Below, one piece after another: positions 46,772-56,792 of a stretch of 64,000 nucleotides of DNA. The notes beneath the pieces were generated by a model. The model searched no databases, was not told the origin of the DNA, and worked only from the letters and a program-made list of their open reading frames with translations. Within the stretch, counting starts at the first letter, position 1. The number at the start of each line of letters is the position of its first letter. Source of the stretch: RBG-16-34-14 sp963798865 (GTDB taxonomy: Bacteria; Bacteroidota; Ignavibacteria; Ignavibacteriales; Ignavibacteriaceae); assembly GCA_963798865.1 (NCBI GenBank), contig CAWCVZ010000004.1, positions 620,001-684,000 on the forward strand, in the 5' to 3' direction. The position numbers and the translations under genes are program-made.

Positions 46772-46956
46772 AGCAGAACATCAGCATAAAATGAAAATTG
46801 CAATAAATTAAACAACTTCAAGTTAAAGAATTAAATTTTTCACATCAAATCAAATTTGAGTAAAATCATTTTTAACTTCTCTTAAAAAGCAGAAGTATGA
46901 TTATCCAGTAGAATAAATTACCGGAATAATAACAAGAAAATTTTTAAAACCAACTG

Positions 46957-48309
46957 TTAATTTATTACACCCGAATCTTGCGCAAGAAGCTGGTCTAACT
47001 GGGCGTGAAGAACGTAATAGTCATAAACTGTATTATAATAATTTACCTTTGCCCTCGTAAGTGAAACCATTGCATCTATTGTTTCAAGTTGGGTCCCTAC
47101 TCCGCTTGAATATCTTTTCTGTGAAATATCATAAGCCAGTTCCGCTTCTTCAATATTAGCTTTATATGAATCAAGTTTCTTTTTTGTCTGATCAATTGAA
47201 AGAAGAACATCCTCAAGATTATTCTGAAGCTGGTTAACGGTTTTATCATACTGTTCTTTGGCTTTATACAAGTCAATTCTTGCTTGTTCAACCTTTGAAG
47301 TAGTCTGAAGTCCGTCAAAAATCGGTACTTTTAGATTAAGTCCTATATAAACAGAATTATTGTATCTCCACTGGTTAAAAGGACGGGGATCATTTTCCTG
47401 CGCCTGTGATTGCCAGCTTCCATTAAAATATAACTCAGGAAAATGTTTTGTGAATTGATAAGAAACTGCATCATCCTGAAGTTTAATATTTAATTCAAGC
47501 TGCTGTAGTGAATGATTCCTTTTTACTAATTCATCTTTAAATTCTTCTGTATCTGAAAGAGGTATTTCCTTTAAATAAAGGGAATCATTTATTACAATTT
47601 TTTTATCGAGCTCAAGACCGGTTAACAATTTTAAAAGATTCTTAGCCAGTACATAAGAGTTCTCTGTTTGCTGGAGTTCGGGAATAAGATTTTGTACTTG
47701 TACTTTTGCTCTTATATAATCATATTCTGGTACTACCCCTGCGTTAAACATTGCTTCGGTATTTTTAAGATTGTCCTGCGCCAGGCTTAAATTCATCTTT
47801 GCCAGATTTACTACTTCGTCTGCTAACAAAACCGAGTAATAAGCTTTCTTTACACTAACGATCACTTCATCCTGTGAAGCTTCAACAAATTTATTCTGTA
47901 TATCAGCATAAGTTTCTGCAATTCTTACTGCCAGAAAAATTGCACCGGTGAACAGAGGTTGTTCCAAGGTAGCACCGACTGTAAGAGTATTTTCGGTTCC
48001 TTGAGGAAAAGAGCCGTTGAAAAAGGGAGTTTCAATTATTACAACACCTCTTTTAATTGCACGGTTATATTCTGCAAAACCATTAATTTTGGGAAATACC
48101 GAGGATCCCCAGGCTTCATTAACCTGTTCATCAGCCTTCATTTGCTCAAGCCTGGCAAGTTTTAAGTCGTGGTTAAACTCTAATGCAAGAGATATACTTT
48201 TTTGAAGATCCAGCTGAACTGATTCATTATTATTTTCCTGCTGTGCAAATACACTAGATAAAAAAAATGTTAACAGAAATACAAAAATAATTTTCACTGA
48301 ACTTCCCAC
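46957..48309 (-). CDS. TolC-family outer-membrane efflux protein
   Basis: 450 residues with a signal peptide (cleavage near VFAQ, residue 22). Two OEP repeats of long helices and short strands, with the typical opening LQKSISLALEFNHDLKLARLEQMKADEQVNEAWGSVFP-like region, KKAYYSVLLADEVVNLAKMNL, and the second repeat KLDSYKANIEEAELAYDISQKRYSSGVGTQLETIDA. A trimeric outer-membrane channel for efflux or type I secretion. The membrane-fusion and pump partners are not adjacent in the window. Confidence 0.92.
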   Translation of the reverse strand: MGSSVKIIFVFLLTFFLSSVFAQQENNNESVQLDLQKSISLALEFNHDLKLARLEQMKADEQVNEAWGSSVFPKINGFAEYNRAIKRGVVIIETPFFNGSFPQGTENTLTVGATLEQPLFTGAIFLAVRIAETYADIQNKFVEASQDEVIVSVKKAYYSVLLADEVVNLAKMNLSLAQDNLKNTEAMFNAGVVPEYDYIRAKVQVQNLIPELQQTENSYVLAKNLLKLLTGLELDKKIVINDSLYLKEIPLSDTEEFKDELVKRNHSLQQLELNIKLQDDAVSYQFTKHFPELYFNGSWQSQAQENDPRPFNQWRYNNSVYIGLNLKVPIFDGLQTTSKVEQARIDLYKAKEQYDKTVNQLQNNLEDVLLSIDQTKKKLDSYKANIEEAELAYDISQKRYSSGVGTQLETIDAMVSLTRAKVNYYNTVYDYYVLHAQLDQLLAQDSGVIN

Positions 48310-48570
48310 CTTTCCTGATAATTTATTATCAAACTTATTTAATACGATTTAGTTTTTAAAAAATTATTCGGTGAACTACATAAATAAACAGGTGTATAAC
48401 CTATTATGAAAAATTGAGATTCCAAATTACTATCCCCATTACAATTAAAGAAGTAAAAAATTTAATAATAAACATGAATATACTATTTGATTTATATTTA
48501 AACTGTAATAACCACTATATGAATGATTGTTCAATTAGAACTGTAAATTAAAAATGAGGAATTTTTATAT

Positions 48571-48599
48571 AAAAAAAAGGCGTCAACTGACGCCTTTTT
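48571..48599 (-). terminator. Intrinsic terminator of the tonB-like gene
   Basis: GGCGTCA-AC-TGACGCC (48579-48594) flanked by eight A on one side and five T on the other; on the minus strand it follows the tonB-like stop by three bases and gives a U8 tract. Confidence 0.85.
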
Positions 48600-48602
48600 A
48601 AA

Positions 48603-49256
48603 TTATTGAAGTTTAAAAACAATCGGGATGGAAACCTGAACTTTAACAGGCTTACCCCTTTGTTTACCAGGTTTAAATTTAGTTAGTTTAACAGCATTTA
48701 ATGCTTCTTCATCACAACCTGCACCAAGCCCTTTAATAATTTTTGCATCGGTTACAGTACCTGTCTCATCAACAAATGCAAGCACATAAACTTTTCCTTC
48801 TACACCTGCTCTCTTAGCAATTTCAGGGTATTTTATTTTACTCTGGATTGATTGTATTCCCCCGATTGGTTCAGGCATTTCCTCAACTGCAACAAAGTAA
48901 GTTGGTTCTTCCTCAACCTTTTTTTCTTCCTTTGGCGGTGGAGGAGCTTCTATCTGAGCATTATAATCTATTTCAGAAGAAGAAATTTCAATATCCTCAA
49001 GTACATCCTCAGAAGGTGCTTCGATTGGAATAGGCGGCTTAGGCGGCGGCGGCGGTTTATTTTCCTGTTTCGTATGTTCTATATCCTCAACAGTGAAAAG
49101 CTCCTGCGCTCCCTCTGAAACCACATTACCGGGACCCATATTAGGAAAGAATTTAAAAGCGACTATCAAAATTACTAATGCGATTATCATGCTAATCTCA
49201 ACAACCTTTTGGTACATTCGCCTTAAATCCGCTTTTGGACTTTTTCTGAGTGCCAT
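48603..49256 (-). CDS. TonB-like energy transducer
   Basis: 217 residues: short cytoplasmic start, one membrane helix (about residues 20-38, ISMIIALVILIVAFKFF), a proline-rich periplasmic spacer with PPPPPKPPIPIEAP and a second Pro/Glu section, and the C-terminal TonB domain YPEIAKRAGVEGKVYVLAFVDETGTVTDAKIIKGLGAGCDEEALNAVKLTKFKPGKQRGKPVKVQVSIPIVFKL. Transfers proton-motive force to outer-membrane receptors. No ExbB/ExbD genes are adjacent. Followed by a strong terminator. Confidence 0.92.
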   Translation of the reverse strand: MALRKSPKADLRRMYQKVVEISMIIALVILIVAFKFFPNMGPGNVVSEGAQELFTVEDIEHTKQENKPPPPPKPPIPIEAPSEDVLEDIEISSSEIDYNAQIEAPPPPKEEKKVEEEPTYFVAVEEMPEPIGGIQSIQSKIKYPEIAKRAGVEGKVYVLAFVDETGTVTDAKIIKGLGAGCDEEALNAVKLTKFKPGKQRGKPVKVQVSIPIVFKLQ

Positions 49257-49383
49257 AAAATTTTCCTTTTAGGCTATTATTTTATTTTTAACTTAATAAT
49301 TGAAAATTTTCTAATCAATCCTTAGATAAACTTATTTTTCTACTTTACCAGAATCAATTAGTTCCAAAAAATCAATAAATATT

Positions 49384-49782
49384 TTATTCAGTAGTAAAGT
49401 TAAATAATTTCATTAGAAATAATACAAAAAGAACAGCTAAAACCAAACCTGAAAAATCAGCAACGAAATCCAAAAATTCCATTGATCTGCCCGGAATAAA
49501 ATGCTGATGGACTTCATCAAATATTCCATAAAAGCTTCCTATTAATAGTGTAAACAGTAGGTGCATCTTTTTTAATAAGGGATATTTGCTTTGAAAAATT
49601 AAAGTGAGATTAAGCAAAATCCCCAAAACAAAATATCCGCTAAGATGATACTCTTTATCAGTTATATTAGTATTTGGTAACGTTATAGATGGCCAGGAAG
49701 TTGTGGTTAATAAAATGCTCCAATAAATAACAAGAGGAGTATAAACTAAAAGAACTTTTCTCTTCTCTAAAAATCTAAACAA
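49384..49782 (-). CDS. VanZ-family membrane protein
   Basis: 132 residues with about four membrane helices. The family signature is seen in FYGIFDEVHQHFIPGRSMEFLDFVADFSGLVLAVLF (D-E-x-H-Q and D-x-x-x-D). Function of small VanZ proteins is unclear; some relatives add to teicoplanin resistance. The start overlaps the end of the nnr gene by 8 bases. Confidence 0.88.
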   Translation of the reverse strand: MFRFLEKRKVLLVYTPLVIYWSILLTTTSWPSITLPNTNITDKEYHLSGYFVLGILLNLTLIFQSKYPLLKKMHLLFTLLIGSFYGIFDEVHQHFIPGRSMEFLDFVADFSGLVLAVLFVLFLMKLFNFTTE

Positions 49783-51337
49783 AACTTTTTCTCAAAAATT
49801 TAATAGCATTTGGTAAATTATCGCTTATATCTGAAGCTAAATAACTCAATTCTGTATATTTTTTTAATAAAAGATCGGCAGATAAACTATGAAGATAAAC
49901 TCCGGCAACAACTGAATCTTCAATATTTTTTATTTGTGCAATTAAACCGGCAATTACTCCAGTTAGAACATCCCCGGTTCCAAATTTTGCCATACCCGGG
50001 TTTCCTGTTGAATTAATTAACACTTCGCCGGATGGTAAGAAAATAATTGTTGGTGCATTTTTCAAAACAAGAAATGAACCTGTCTCTTTTACAAACTCTT
50101 TTCCAAACTTCATAATATCTTTCTTTAATTCATTATGTTCTATTCCTATTAATTTTGAAAACTCACCCCAATGCGGAGTAAGTACAGATTTAGTAAGATC
50201 TATTCTGTTAAATCTTCCATTGATTGCATAAAGTCCATCAGCATCAATCACTTTAAATTTTGATTCAGTAGATTTAAAAAGCTCAAATAAACCCTCAATA
50301 GTTTCTTTATCTCTTCCCAATCCGGGTCCAACAGCTAAAACATCAGCCCACTTAATTCTATTTTTTATTTGAGAAATGTTTTTTGATGAGAAATGTTCCT
50401 TCCCATAGTCATCATAAGTTTCAACAATAACTTCAATAAGATTTTTATGAACAAGTTTTCTTGCTGATTCCGGAAAAGAAAGAATTGCAGATCCAGCTCC
50501 TATTTTCATAGCAGCTTTAGAAGTAAGAACTGCAGCGCCAGGCAGTTTTCCCGAACCGGCAATTATTAAAACTTTTCCAGCAGAATACTTATGAACATTT
50601 TTTACTTTTTCAGGAAGAAGATTAATAACATCCTCAGGTTCAATTATATAATCATCCGATTCTAATTTCTCATAAAAGCTGCTGCTTATTCCTATTCCTC
50701 CTTTAACAATTTCCCCGGAATTTGCCGCTCCATCGGAAAAGAATAATCCCTTTTTAAATTCTCCCAAAGTAATTGTTAAATCAGATTTGAAAATAAATTC
50801 ACCATAACCCGAATCTGCATTAAGCCCTGTGGGGATATCAATTGCAACTTTGGGGAGATTAATTTTATTTATTTTTCCAACTAAACTTTTATAAGGCTCA
50901 CTAAGATTACCCTTTGCACCACTTCCAAGCATTGCATCAATAATTATATCACAATCTTTTAACCAATCAATATCTTTTATATTGGAAAATTTTTTAATTG
51001 AAATATTCTTACTCTGTTTTAAATATTCCTCAATAGTTCTAAAATTAGTAAGACAATCTTCAGAGAGTTCATCTTTATTGCCGAGTAATAATATTTTTAC
51101 TTTATACCCATTGTTTAAACAATGCCTTGCAGAAGCAAACCCATCACCTCCATTATTTCCTTTGCCGCAAATAAAACCGAGAGTTTTATTTCTATCTCCT
51201 TTTAAAATTTTTTCTTCCAGCCATTTGAAAATTTCCAGTGACGCATTTTCCATTAATACAATACCCGGAATACCAAGCTCCTTAATGGCAAATTCATCAA
51301 CCTGTTTAATTTGTTCTGTGGAATAAAGAGGAATCAT
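49775..51337 (-). CDS. nnr: Bifunctional NAD(P)H-hydrate epimerase/dehydratase
   Basis: 520 residues, a fusion. The N-terminal YjeF_N epimerase (about residues 1-215) contains CGKGNNGGDGFASARHC and VAIDIPTGLNADSG; the C-terminal ADP/ATP-dependent dehydratase (about 230-515) contains KYSAGKVLIIAGSGKLPGAAVLTSKAAMKIGAG, LTPHWGEFSKL and the ribokinase-like GNPGMAKFGTGDVLTGVIAGL. Repairs damaged hydrated NAD(P)H. It overlaps the VanZ gene by 8 bases at its 3' end, and the nuoN gene follows on the same strand after 91 bases. Confidence 0.95.
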   Translation of the reverse strand: MIPLYSTEQIKQVDEFAIKELGIPGIVLMENASLEIFKWLEEKILKGDRNKTLGFICGKGNNGGDGFASARHCLNNGYKVKILLLGNKDELSEDCLTNFRTIEEYLKQSKNISIKKFSNIKDIDWLKDCDIIIDAMLGSGAKGNLSEPYKSLVGKINKINLPKVAIDIPTGLNADSGYGEFIFKSDLTITLGEFKKGLFFSDGAANSGEIVKGGIGISSSFYEKLESDDYIIEPEDVINLLPEKVKNVHKYSAGKVLIIAGSGKLPGAAVLTSKAAMKIGAGSAILSFPESARKLVHKNLIEVIVETYDDYGKEHFSSKNISQIKNRIKWADVLAVGPGLGRDKETIEGLFELFKSTESKFKVIDADGLYAINGRFNRIDLTKSVLTPHWGEFSKLIGIEHNELKKDIMKFGKEFVKETGSFLVLKNAPTIIFLPSGEVLINSTGNPGMAKFGTGDVLTGVIAGLIAQIKNIEDSVVAGVYLHSLSADLLLKKYTELSYLASDISDNLPNAIKFLRKSFV

Positions 51338-51428
51338 TTTAATCTGATAAAAATTTTATAATGGAAAATACTTTCCTTAATAATAAGAATAAAGTTTTAA
51401 GATGTTAAAGATTGGTAAAATATTTTTT

Positions 51429-52844
51429 CTATAAGAATGATGTTATAAGATCTATAATACTACCAGGAGCTAAACCTAAAACAATAACCAGCAGAACAGA
51501 AATAATAACAGCAAGTAATCCGGTATTGTAACTGCTGAGAGAAATCTCAGAATCCGGTTCTTTGAAATACATTAAAACAACAATCCTGAGATAGAAATAA
51601 ACACTTATAACACTGGATACAACACCAATAACTGCAAGCCATATCAGGTTTGCTTTAATTGCTGCAATGAAGATATAATATTTACCAAAGAAGCCTGCAA
51701 ATGGCGGAATACCAGCCAGCGAAAACATAAATACTGCTAACATAGCTGAAAGAATCGGATGATGTGAAGCAAGCCCCGCATAAGAATTGATTGACAGATT
51801 TGTCTCATTTTTTCCTTCAATAATCGAAACAATTCCGAAAGCTCCGAGATTCATAAATGTATATGCTGCCAGGTAAAAAATTATTCCCGCAATACCTTCA
51901 TAATTTCCGGCTGCCAAACCGATAGTCATATATCCTGCATGAGCAATGGATGAATATGCAAGCATTCGTTTAATATCATCCTGGGCAATGGCAACTATAC
52001 TTCCATATAGCATTGAAAGAACAGCAATGGCTGCGAGATACGGTGTGAAAATGTTTTGTGCTGTATTATTAAATACAGCGAAGAACGTAACAATAATTGC
52101 ACTGAATGCCGCTGCTTTTCCTCCTGTAGAAAATAATCCCGCCACTGTAGTACCTGAACCCTGGTAAACATCAGGTACCCACATATGAAAAGGAAATGCG
52201 GCTATCTTAAATGAAAAACCAATCAGGAACAGAAGCATTCCCCCGATAAAAAGCATATTTTTTGTTAACTCTTTAAACATTGTAGAAATTGCCGCTATTG
52301 ATGTTGTTCCAGCGGAACCATAGATAAGAGCAATACCATAAACAGTAAATCCCGTTGCAAAAGCACCAAGCAAGAAATATTTGAGCGAAGCTTCATTTGC
52401 CGTTTGTTTTTTTCTGTTTATGCCGGCAAGTGTATAAAAACAGATAGACATTAATTCAAGCCCAAGGAAAATCATAAACAGATCTTTCGCTCCCGCCATA
52501 AGCATCATACCAAGAACAGATGATTGAAGTAAAATGTAGAACTCACCAAAATATGAATCGTATTTCTGCAGGTAATCAACTGAAAGCATGGAAACAATCG
52601 CCGCACCAAAAGTAAAAATGAAATAAAAAATATTTACATTGCCCCCTGTTGCAAGCATTCCTTTAAAAACAATTGATACGGAATCAATCGAAGTTAAGGC
52701 ATAGAATCCTGAAAAAAGAAAAATTAATATAGATATCCATGGAAGAACTGTTTCACTTTTTTTGAAATACATTTCGATAAGCAGTGAAATAAGAATTCCA
52801 GCACCGATTATTACTAGAGGAAAAATATTATAGAAGTCCTGCAT
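51429..52844 (-). CDS. nuoN: NADH-quinone oxidoreductase subunit N
   Basis: 471 residues with about 14 membrane helices, antiporter-like subunit of complex I. Conserved proton-channel segments: LELMSICFYTLAGINRKKQTANEASLKYFLLGAFATGF, KIAAFPFHMWVPDVYQGSGTTVAGLFSTGGKAAAF, DIKRMLAYSSIAHAGYMTIGLA and SLAGIPPFAGFFGKYYIF. It ends the nuoJKLMN run, 39 bases after nuoM. Confidence 0.96.
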   Translation of the reverse strand: MQDFYNIFPLVIIGAGILISLLIEMYFKKSETVLPWISILIFLFSGFYALTSIDSVSIVFKGMLATGGNVNIFYFIFTFGAAIVSMLSVDYLQKYDSYFGEFYILLQSSVLGMMLMAGAKDLFMIFLGLELMSICFYTLAGINRKKQTANEASLKYFLLGAFATGFTVYGIALIYGSAGTTSIAAISTMFKELTKNMLFIGGMLLFLIGFSFKIAAFPFHMWVPDVYQGSGTTVAGLFSTGGKAAAFSAIIVTFFAVFNNTAQNIFTPYLAAIAVLSMLYGSIVAIAQDDIKRMLAYSSIAHAGYMTIGLAAGNYEGIAGIIFYLAAYTFMNLGAFGIVSIIEGKNETNLSINSYAGLASHHPILSAMLAVFMFSLAGIPPFAGFFGKYYIFIAAIKANLIWLAVIGVVSSVISVYFYLRIVVLMYFKEPDSEISLSSYNTGLLAVIISVLLVIVLGLAPGSIIDLITSFL

Positions 52845-52883
52845 ACTTTCTGTTTAATAAATAATATAAATTTTTACTATAAT

Positions 52884-54404
52884 TTACTTCAAAGTTACTT
52901 TTTGTATTGGCAAAACACGCTCGATAACTTTTGCAGAAGATTTCTCAGATACATTAAGGAATGTGCTGGGATAAATTCCTATCCAGACAATAAAAATAAT
53001 TATGGGAATCATTACAAAAATTTCTCTTGAGTTCATATCTGTCAATGTTGCGAGCTTTGGATTTTTAACTTCACCAAAAACAACTCTTTGGTACATCCAT
53101 AAAAGATAAACTGCAGCAAAAATAACTCCGGACGCTGCAAAAACTGTGTACCACCAGCTGTTTAAAACAGGAGATTTAAAAGAACCGACAAGGATTAAAA
53201 ACTCCCCAACAAAACCATTTAACCCGGGAAGCCCTATTGAAGATAATGAAACGAATAAAAGCATGAATGAATAAACCGGAACAAGTTTGGCTATTCCACC
53301 ATACTCACTTATTTCACGCGTATGAGTTCTTTCATAAATAACTCCGACCAAAAGGAATAGAGCTCCTGTTGAAAGACCATGATTAATCATTTGAATTACA
53401 GCACCCTGAACAGATTCCTGTGTCATTGCAAAAATTCCAAGTACAACAAAGCCTAAATGGGCAACTGAGGAATATGCAACAAGCTTCTTCATATCTTTCT
53501 GCACCATTGATACGAGGGCACCATAAATAATTCCTATAATTGCAAGGACTGATATGTATGGAGCAAAAGTTATAGATGCCTGTGGAAATAAAGGAAGACA
53601 AAATCTAAGAAGACCATAGGTTCCCATCTTCAGCAAAACTCCGGCAAGTATTACGCTGCCTGCTGTCGGCGCCTGAACGTGTGCATCAGGCAGCCAGGTA
53701 TGTAAAGGAAATAATGGGACTTTAATTGCAAAGCTGAATGCAAATGCAAAGAACATCCAGTTTTGAATTGTTGTTTCAACCTGCGGACCAATAGAATAAA
53801 GTTCAACAAGATTGGTAGTAAAATATCCAAGCGGCGTTGATGCATAGACTGCAAGCCAGATTATTGCAACAAGCATCAAAAGACTACCGAACATTGTATA
53901 AATAAAAAACTTTACCGATGCATAAATTCTTTCTTTGCCTCCCCATATACCAATAATAAAGTACATTGGTATAAGCATTGCTTCCCAGAAAATGTAAAAA
54001 AGGAAAAGATCAAGCGAAACAAAAACACCAAGCATTCCAACTTCAAGTAAAAGCATAAAAAATGTAAACTCTTTAACCCTTGTTTTAATGCTTGACCAGC
54101 TTGAAATTAAAGTGAGAGGCGTTAAAAAGGTAGTCAGCAAAACCAGAAGAAGTGAAAGCCCATCAATACCTACAAAATAAAAAATGTTAAGATTCTCTAT
54201 CCATGCAAATTTGTGAATGAACTGGAATTCCGGATTTTTAATATCAAATTTGGAAAAAATAATTAATGATATAATAAATGCAATAACCGATAAAGCCAGA
54301 CCTACATAACGAATTAAATTTTCTTTTTCTTTATCAATTAATAAAAGTAAAAAACTCCCGATAAAAGGAACAAGCAGCAGGGATGTAATTAAATAACTTT
54401 CCAT
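52884..54404 (-). CDS. nuoM: NADH-quinone oxidoreductase subunit M
   Basis: 506 residues, about 14 membrane helices. Conserved: LFYIFWEAMLIPMYFIIGIWGGKERIYASVKFFIYTMFGSLLML, KVPLFPLHTWLPDAHVQAPTAGSVILAGVLLKMGTYGLLRF, QKDMKKLVAYSSVAHLGFVVLG and SSIGLPGLNGFVGEFLIL. The key glutamate and lysines of the antiporter-like channel are present. Its start directly abuts the nuoL stop. Confidence 0.97.
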   Translation of the reverse strand: MESYLITSLLLVPFIGSFLLLLIDKEKENLIRYVGLALSVIAFIISLIIFSKFDIKNPEFQFIHKFAWIENLNIFYFVGIDGLSLLLVLLTTFLTPLTLISSWSSIKTRVKEFTFFMLLLEVGMLGVFVSLDLFLFYIFWEAMLIPMYFIIGIWGGKERIYASVKFFIYTMFGSLLMLVAIIWLAVYASTPLGYFTTNLVELYSIGPQVETTIQNWMFFAFAFSFAIKVPLFPLHTWLPDAHVQAPTAGSVILAGVLLKMGTYGLLRFCLPLFPQASITFAPYISVLAIIGIIYGALVSMVQKDMKKLVAYSSVAHLGFVVLGIFAMTQESVQGAVIQMINHGLSTGALFLLVGVIYERTHTREISEYGGIAKLVPVYSFMLLFVSLSSIGLPGLNGFVGEFLILVGSFKSPVLNSWWYTVFAASGVIFAAVYLLWMYQRVVFGEVKNPKLATLTDMNSREIFVMIPIIIFIVWIGIYPSTFLNVSEKSSAKVIERVLPIQKVTLK

Positions 54405-56372
54405 TTATAAACTCAAAATTATCCAGAATAGAGCGGCAGCAATTCCAACCATCATTATTATTGCATAGAACTGTGCAACTCCGGTTTGCAATTTTCGTAT
54501 TAAACCTGATATTGATCCAATTAAGGAAGCAGTTCCATTTACCAGGCCATCAATAATTTTATTATCAGCAATTTTCCAGAGAAAAGAATCTGAACCTTTG
54601 ACTATAGGATTTACAACAGCGGCATCATAAACTTCGTCAACAAAATATTTATTCCATAAAAGCTTATAAATTAATTTAAACCTGTTAACTGCGTTTGATG
54701 CTATAGCTGGTTTCTTTAAATAAATATATCTTGCAAGAAATATTGATGCAGCCGCACCAGCAACAGAAACAGACATTAAAAGAATTTCCTGGGAATGGGT
54801 ATGTGTCCCGAAAACAATTAATTTTCTTTCTGCATTTTTAAAGATCGGTGCAAGCCAGTTTTCAAAAACATTTCCATGTTCCCCGGAGAATATTTCGGGT
54901 ATTCCTATAAATCCGCCAATGACCGAAAGAAATCCAAGAATAATTAATGGAATAGTCATCACAGATGGGGATTCGTGCGGATGCTTTTCATGTCCGAATC
55001 TTTCTTTTCCTTCAAAGGTTAAAAAGTAAAGTCTGAACATATAGAAGGCTGTAATTAAGGCTGTTAATGCGCCAATCAGCCAATAAAGAAATCCGCCATT
55101 TGCAAAAGAGTACCAGAGTATTTCATCCTTACTGAAAAATCCTGATAAGGGTGGAATACCTGAAATAGCAAGCGCAGCAATTAAAAAAGTAATTGCTGTT
55201 TTAGGCATATATTTTTTTAATCCTCCATAATGCTGAATATCCTGTTCATCATGCATTGCGTGAATTACAGAACCAGCACCAAGAAAGAGTAAAGCTTTGA
55301 AAAATGAATGAGTCATTACATGAAAAATTCCTGAAGAAAATGCACCGACTCCCATTGCAAGAAACATATAACCAAGCTGGCTTATAGTTGAGTAAGCCAA
55401 AACTTTTTTAATATCATTCTGAACAATACCTACTGTTGCAGCAAAGAGAGCCGTTAAAATTCCAATTACTGCAACTACAGTCATTATTGCCGGGGCAGAA
55501 GCAAAAATAATTGAACACCTCGCTACCATATAAACACCGGCTGTAACCATTGTAGCTGCATGTATTAATGCAGAAACAGGAGTTGGACCAGCCATTGCAT
55601 CCGGAAGCCAAACAAATAAAGGAATCTGTGCAGATTTTCCCGTTGCTCCTATAAAAAGAAATATTGCAATAAAAGCAAAGGTTGATGGTGGAATAACAAA
55701 TACGGAAGCTTTTGAAAAAACTTCATTAAAATTAAGACTGTTAAATGTAAGGTAAATGAGGAACATTCCGAGAAGAAATCCAAAATCCCCTATCCTGTTT
55801 ACAACAAAAGCCTTTTTAGCAGCATCACTTGTAGTACCCTTTTCAAATTTTTTATCATACCAGAACCCGATTAAGAGATAAGAGCAAAGCCCAACTCCTT
55901 CCCATCCTAAAAAAAGAAGGACAAAATTATCAGCGAGTATAAGATTCATCATTGCGAAGATGAAGAGATTCAGATAAGCAAAGAATCTCCAGAAACTTTT
56001 GTCTCCATGCATATAACCAATTGAGTAAACATGAATTATGAATCCGACTCCGGTTACAATTAATGCCATTACAAGTGAAAGCTGGTCAACCTGGTAAGAG
56101 ATGCTTACATTGAGAGAAGAAACCTGAAGCCAGGTAAAAAGAGTTATTATAGTTTGTCTTTCATTAACAGGGAGAGAAAGTGTTTCAAAGAAAGCAAAAA
56201 CAGATATAACAAATGAGAGACCGATTACTCCGCTGCCTATAATCCCGATTATTTTTTCATTTTTTCGTCCAGAAGCTGATCCGCCTAATGCGGAAATTTT
56301 ACTTCCAAAAGCTCCATTAATAATGAAGCCTGCCAGAGGAAGCAAAACTGTTAAGTACATTAAGTTGATCAT
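54405..56372 (-). CDS. nuoL: NADH-quinone oxidoreductase subunit L
   Basis: 655 residues, about 16 membrane helices, the most distal antiporter-like subunit. Conserved: LFLGWEGVGLCSYLLIGFWYDK, SAQIPLFVWLPDAMAGPTPVSALIHAATMVTAGVYMVAR, QNDIKKVLAYSTISQLGYMFLAMG, and SGIPPLSGFFSKDEIL, plus the C-terminal lateral helix (NRFKLIYKLLWNKYFVDEVYD). It is separated from nuoK by 113 bases that contain an inverted-repeat element. Confidence 0.97.
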   Translation of the reverse strand: MINLMYLTVLLPLAGFIINGAFGSKISALGGSASGRKNEKIIGIIGSGVIGLSFVISVFAFFETLSLPVNERQTIITLFTWLQVSSLNVSISYQVDQLSLVMALIVTGVGFIIHVYSIGYMHGDKSFWRFFAYLNLFIFAMMNLILADNFVLLFLGWEGVGLCSYLLIGFWYDKKFEKGTTSDAAKKAFVVNRIGDFGFLLGMFLIYLTFNSLNFNEVFSKASVFVIPPSTFAFIAIFLFIGATGKSAQIPLFVWLPDAMAGPTPVSALIHAATMVTAGVYMVARCSIIFASAPAIMTVVAVIGILTALFAATVGIVQNDIKKVLAYSTISQLGYMFLAMGVGAFSSGIFHVMTHSFFKALLFLGAGSVIHAMHDEQDIQHYGGLKKYMPKTAITFLIAALAISGIPPLSGFFSKDEILWYSFANGGFLYWLIGALTALITAFYMFRLYFLTFEGKERFGHEKHPHESPSVMTIPLIILGFLSVIGGFIGIPEIFSGEHGNVFENWLAPIFKNAERKLIVFGTHTHSQEILLMSVSVAGAAASIFLARYIYLKKPAIASNAVNRFKLIYKLLWNKYFVDEVYDAAVVNPIVKGSDSFLWKIADNKIIDGLVNGTASLIGSISGLIRKLQTGVAQFYAIIMMVGIAAALFWIILSL

Positions 56373-56399
56373 ATGAAATTTTATTTATTCTTTACTTTT

Positions 56400-56487
56400 A
56401 GATTCTTCACTACTGCCTTTGGTATTCGTTCAGAATGACTAATTAACGTTTTTGCATTCTGAAGGAACGAAGTGATTGAAGAATCTC
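56400..56487. repeat. Inverted-repeat element between nuoK and nuoL
   Basis: The left arm starts AGATTCTTCAC and ends TTCAGAATG (56400-56437); the right arm starts GCATTCTGAAGGAACGAAG and ends TGAAGAATCT (56454-56486). They are imperfect reverse complements over about 35 bases, the right end touching the nuoK stop codon. A related single arm (AAGATTCTTCGTTTCACTCA) lies at 58900-58919. Confidence 0.6.
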
Positions 56488-56791
56488 ACCACTTCAAAAT
56501 ATTTATTTCATCTATATTAACTGTCAGTTTATTTCTGAACAGTGCGATAATAATTGCAAGACCAACTGCGGCTTCAGCAGCAGCAACGGTCATTACAAAG
56601 AAAACAAACAACTGCCCTACAGGATTTCCCATAAAAGATGAAAAAGTAATTAAAGAAAGATTCGCCGAGTTCAACATCAGCTCTACTGACATAAAAACAA
56701 CGATAGCGTTTCTTCTTGTAAGAACTCCTGCAACACCAACAATAAACATGAAGGCGCTAAGAATTAAATAATATTCAATTGGAACTGACAT
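56486..56791 (-). CDS. nuoK: NADH-quinone oxidoreductase subunit K
   Basis: 101 residues, three membrane helices; conserved GVLTRRNAIVVFMSVELMLNSANLSLITFS with the key Glu of helix 2 and AAAEAAVGLAIIIALFRN with the helix-3 Glu. One base separates it from nuoJ. A repeat element begins at its stop codon. Confidence 0.97.
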   Translation of the reverse strand: MSVPIEYYLILSAFMFIVGVAGVLTRRNAIVVFMSVELMLNSANLSLITFSSFMGNPVGQLFVFFVMTVAAAEAAVGLAIIIALFRNKLTVNIDEINILKW

Positions 56792-56792
56792 A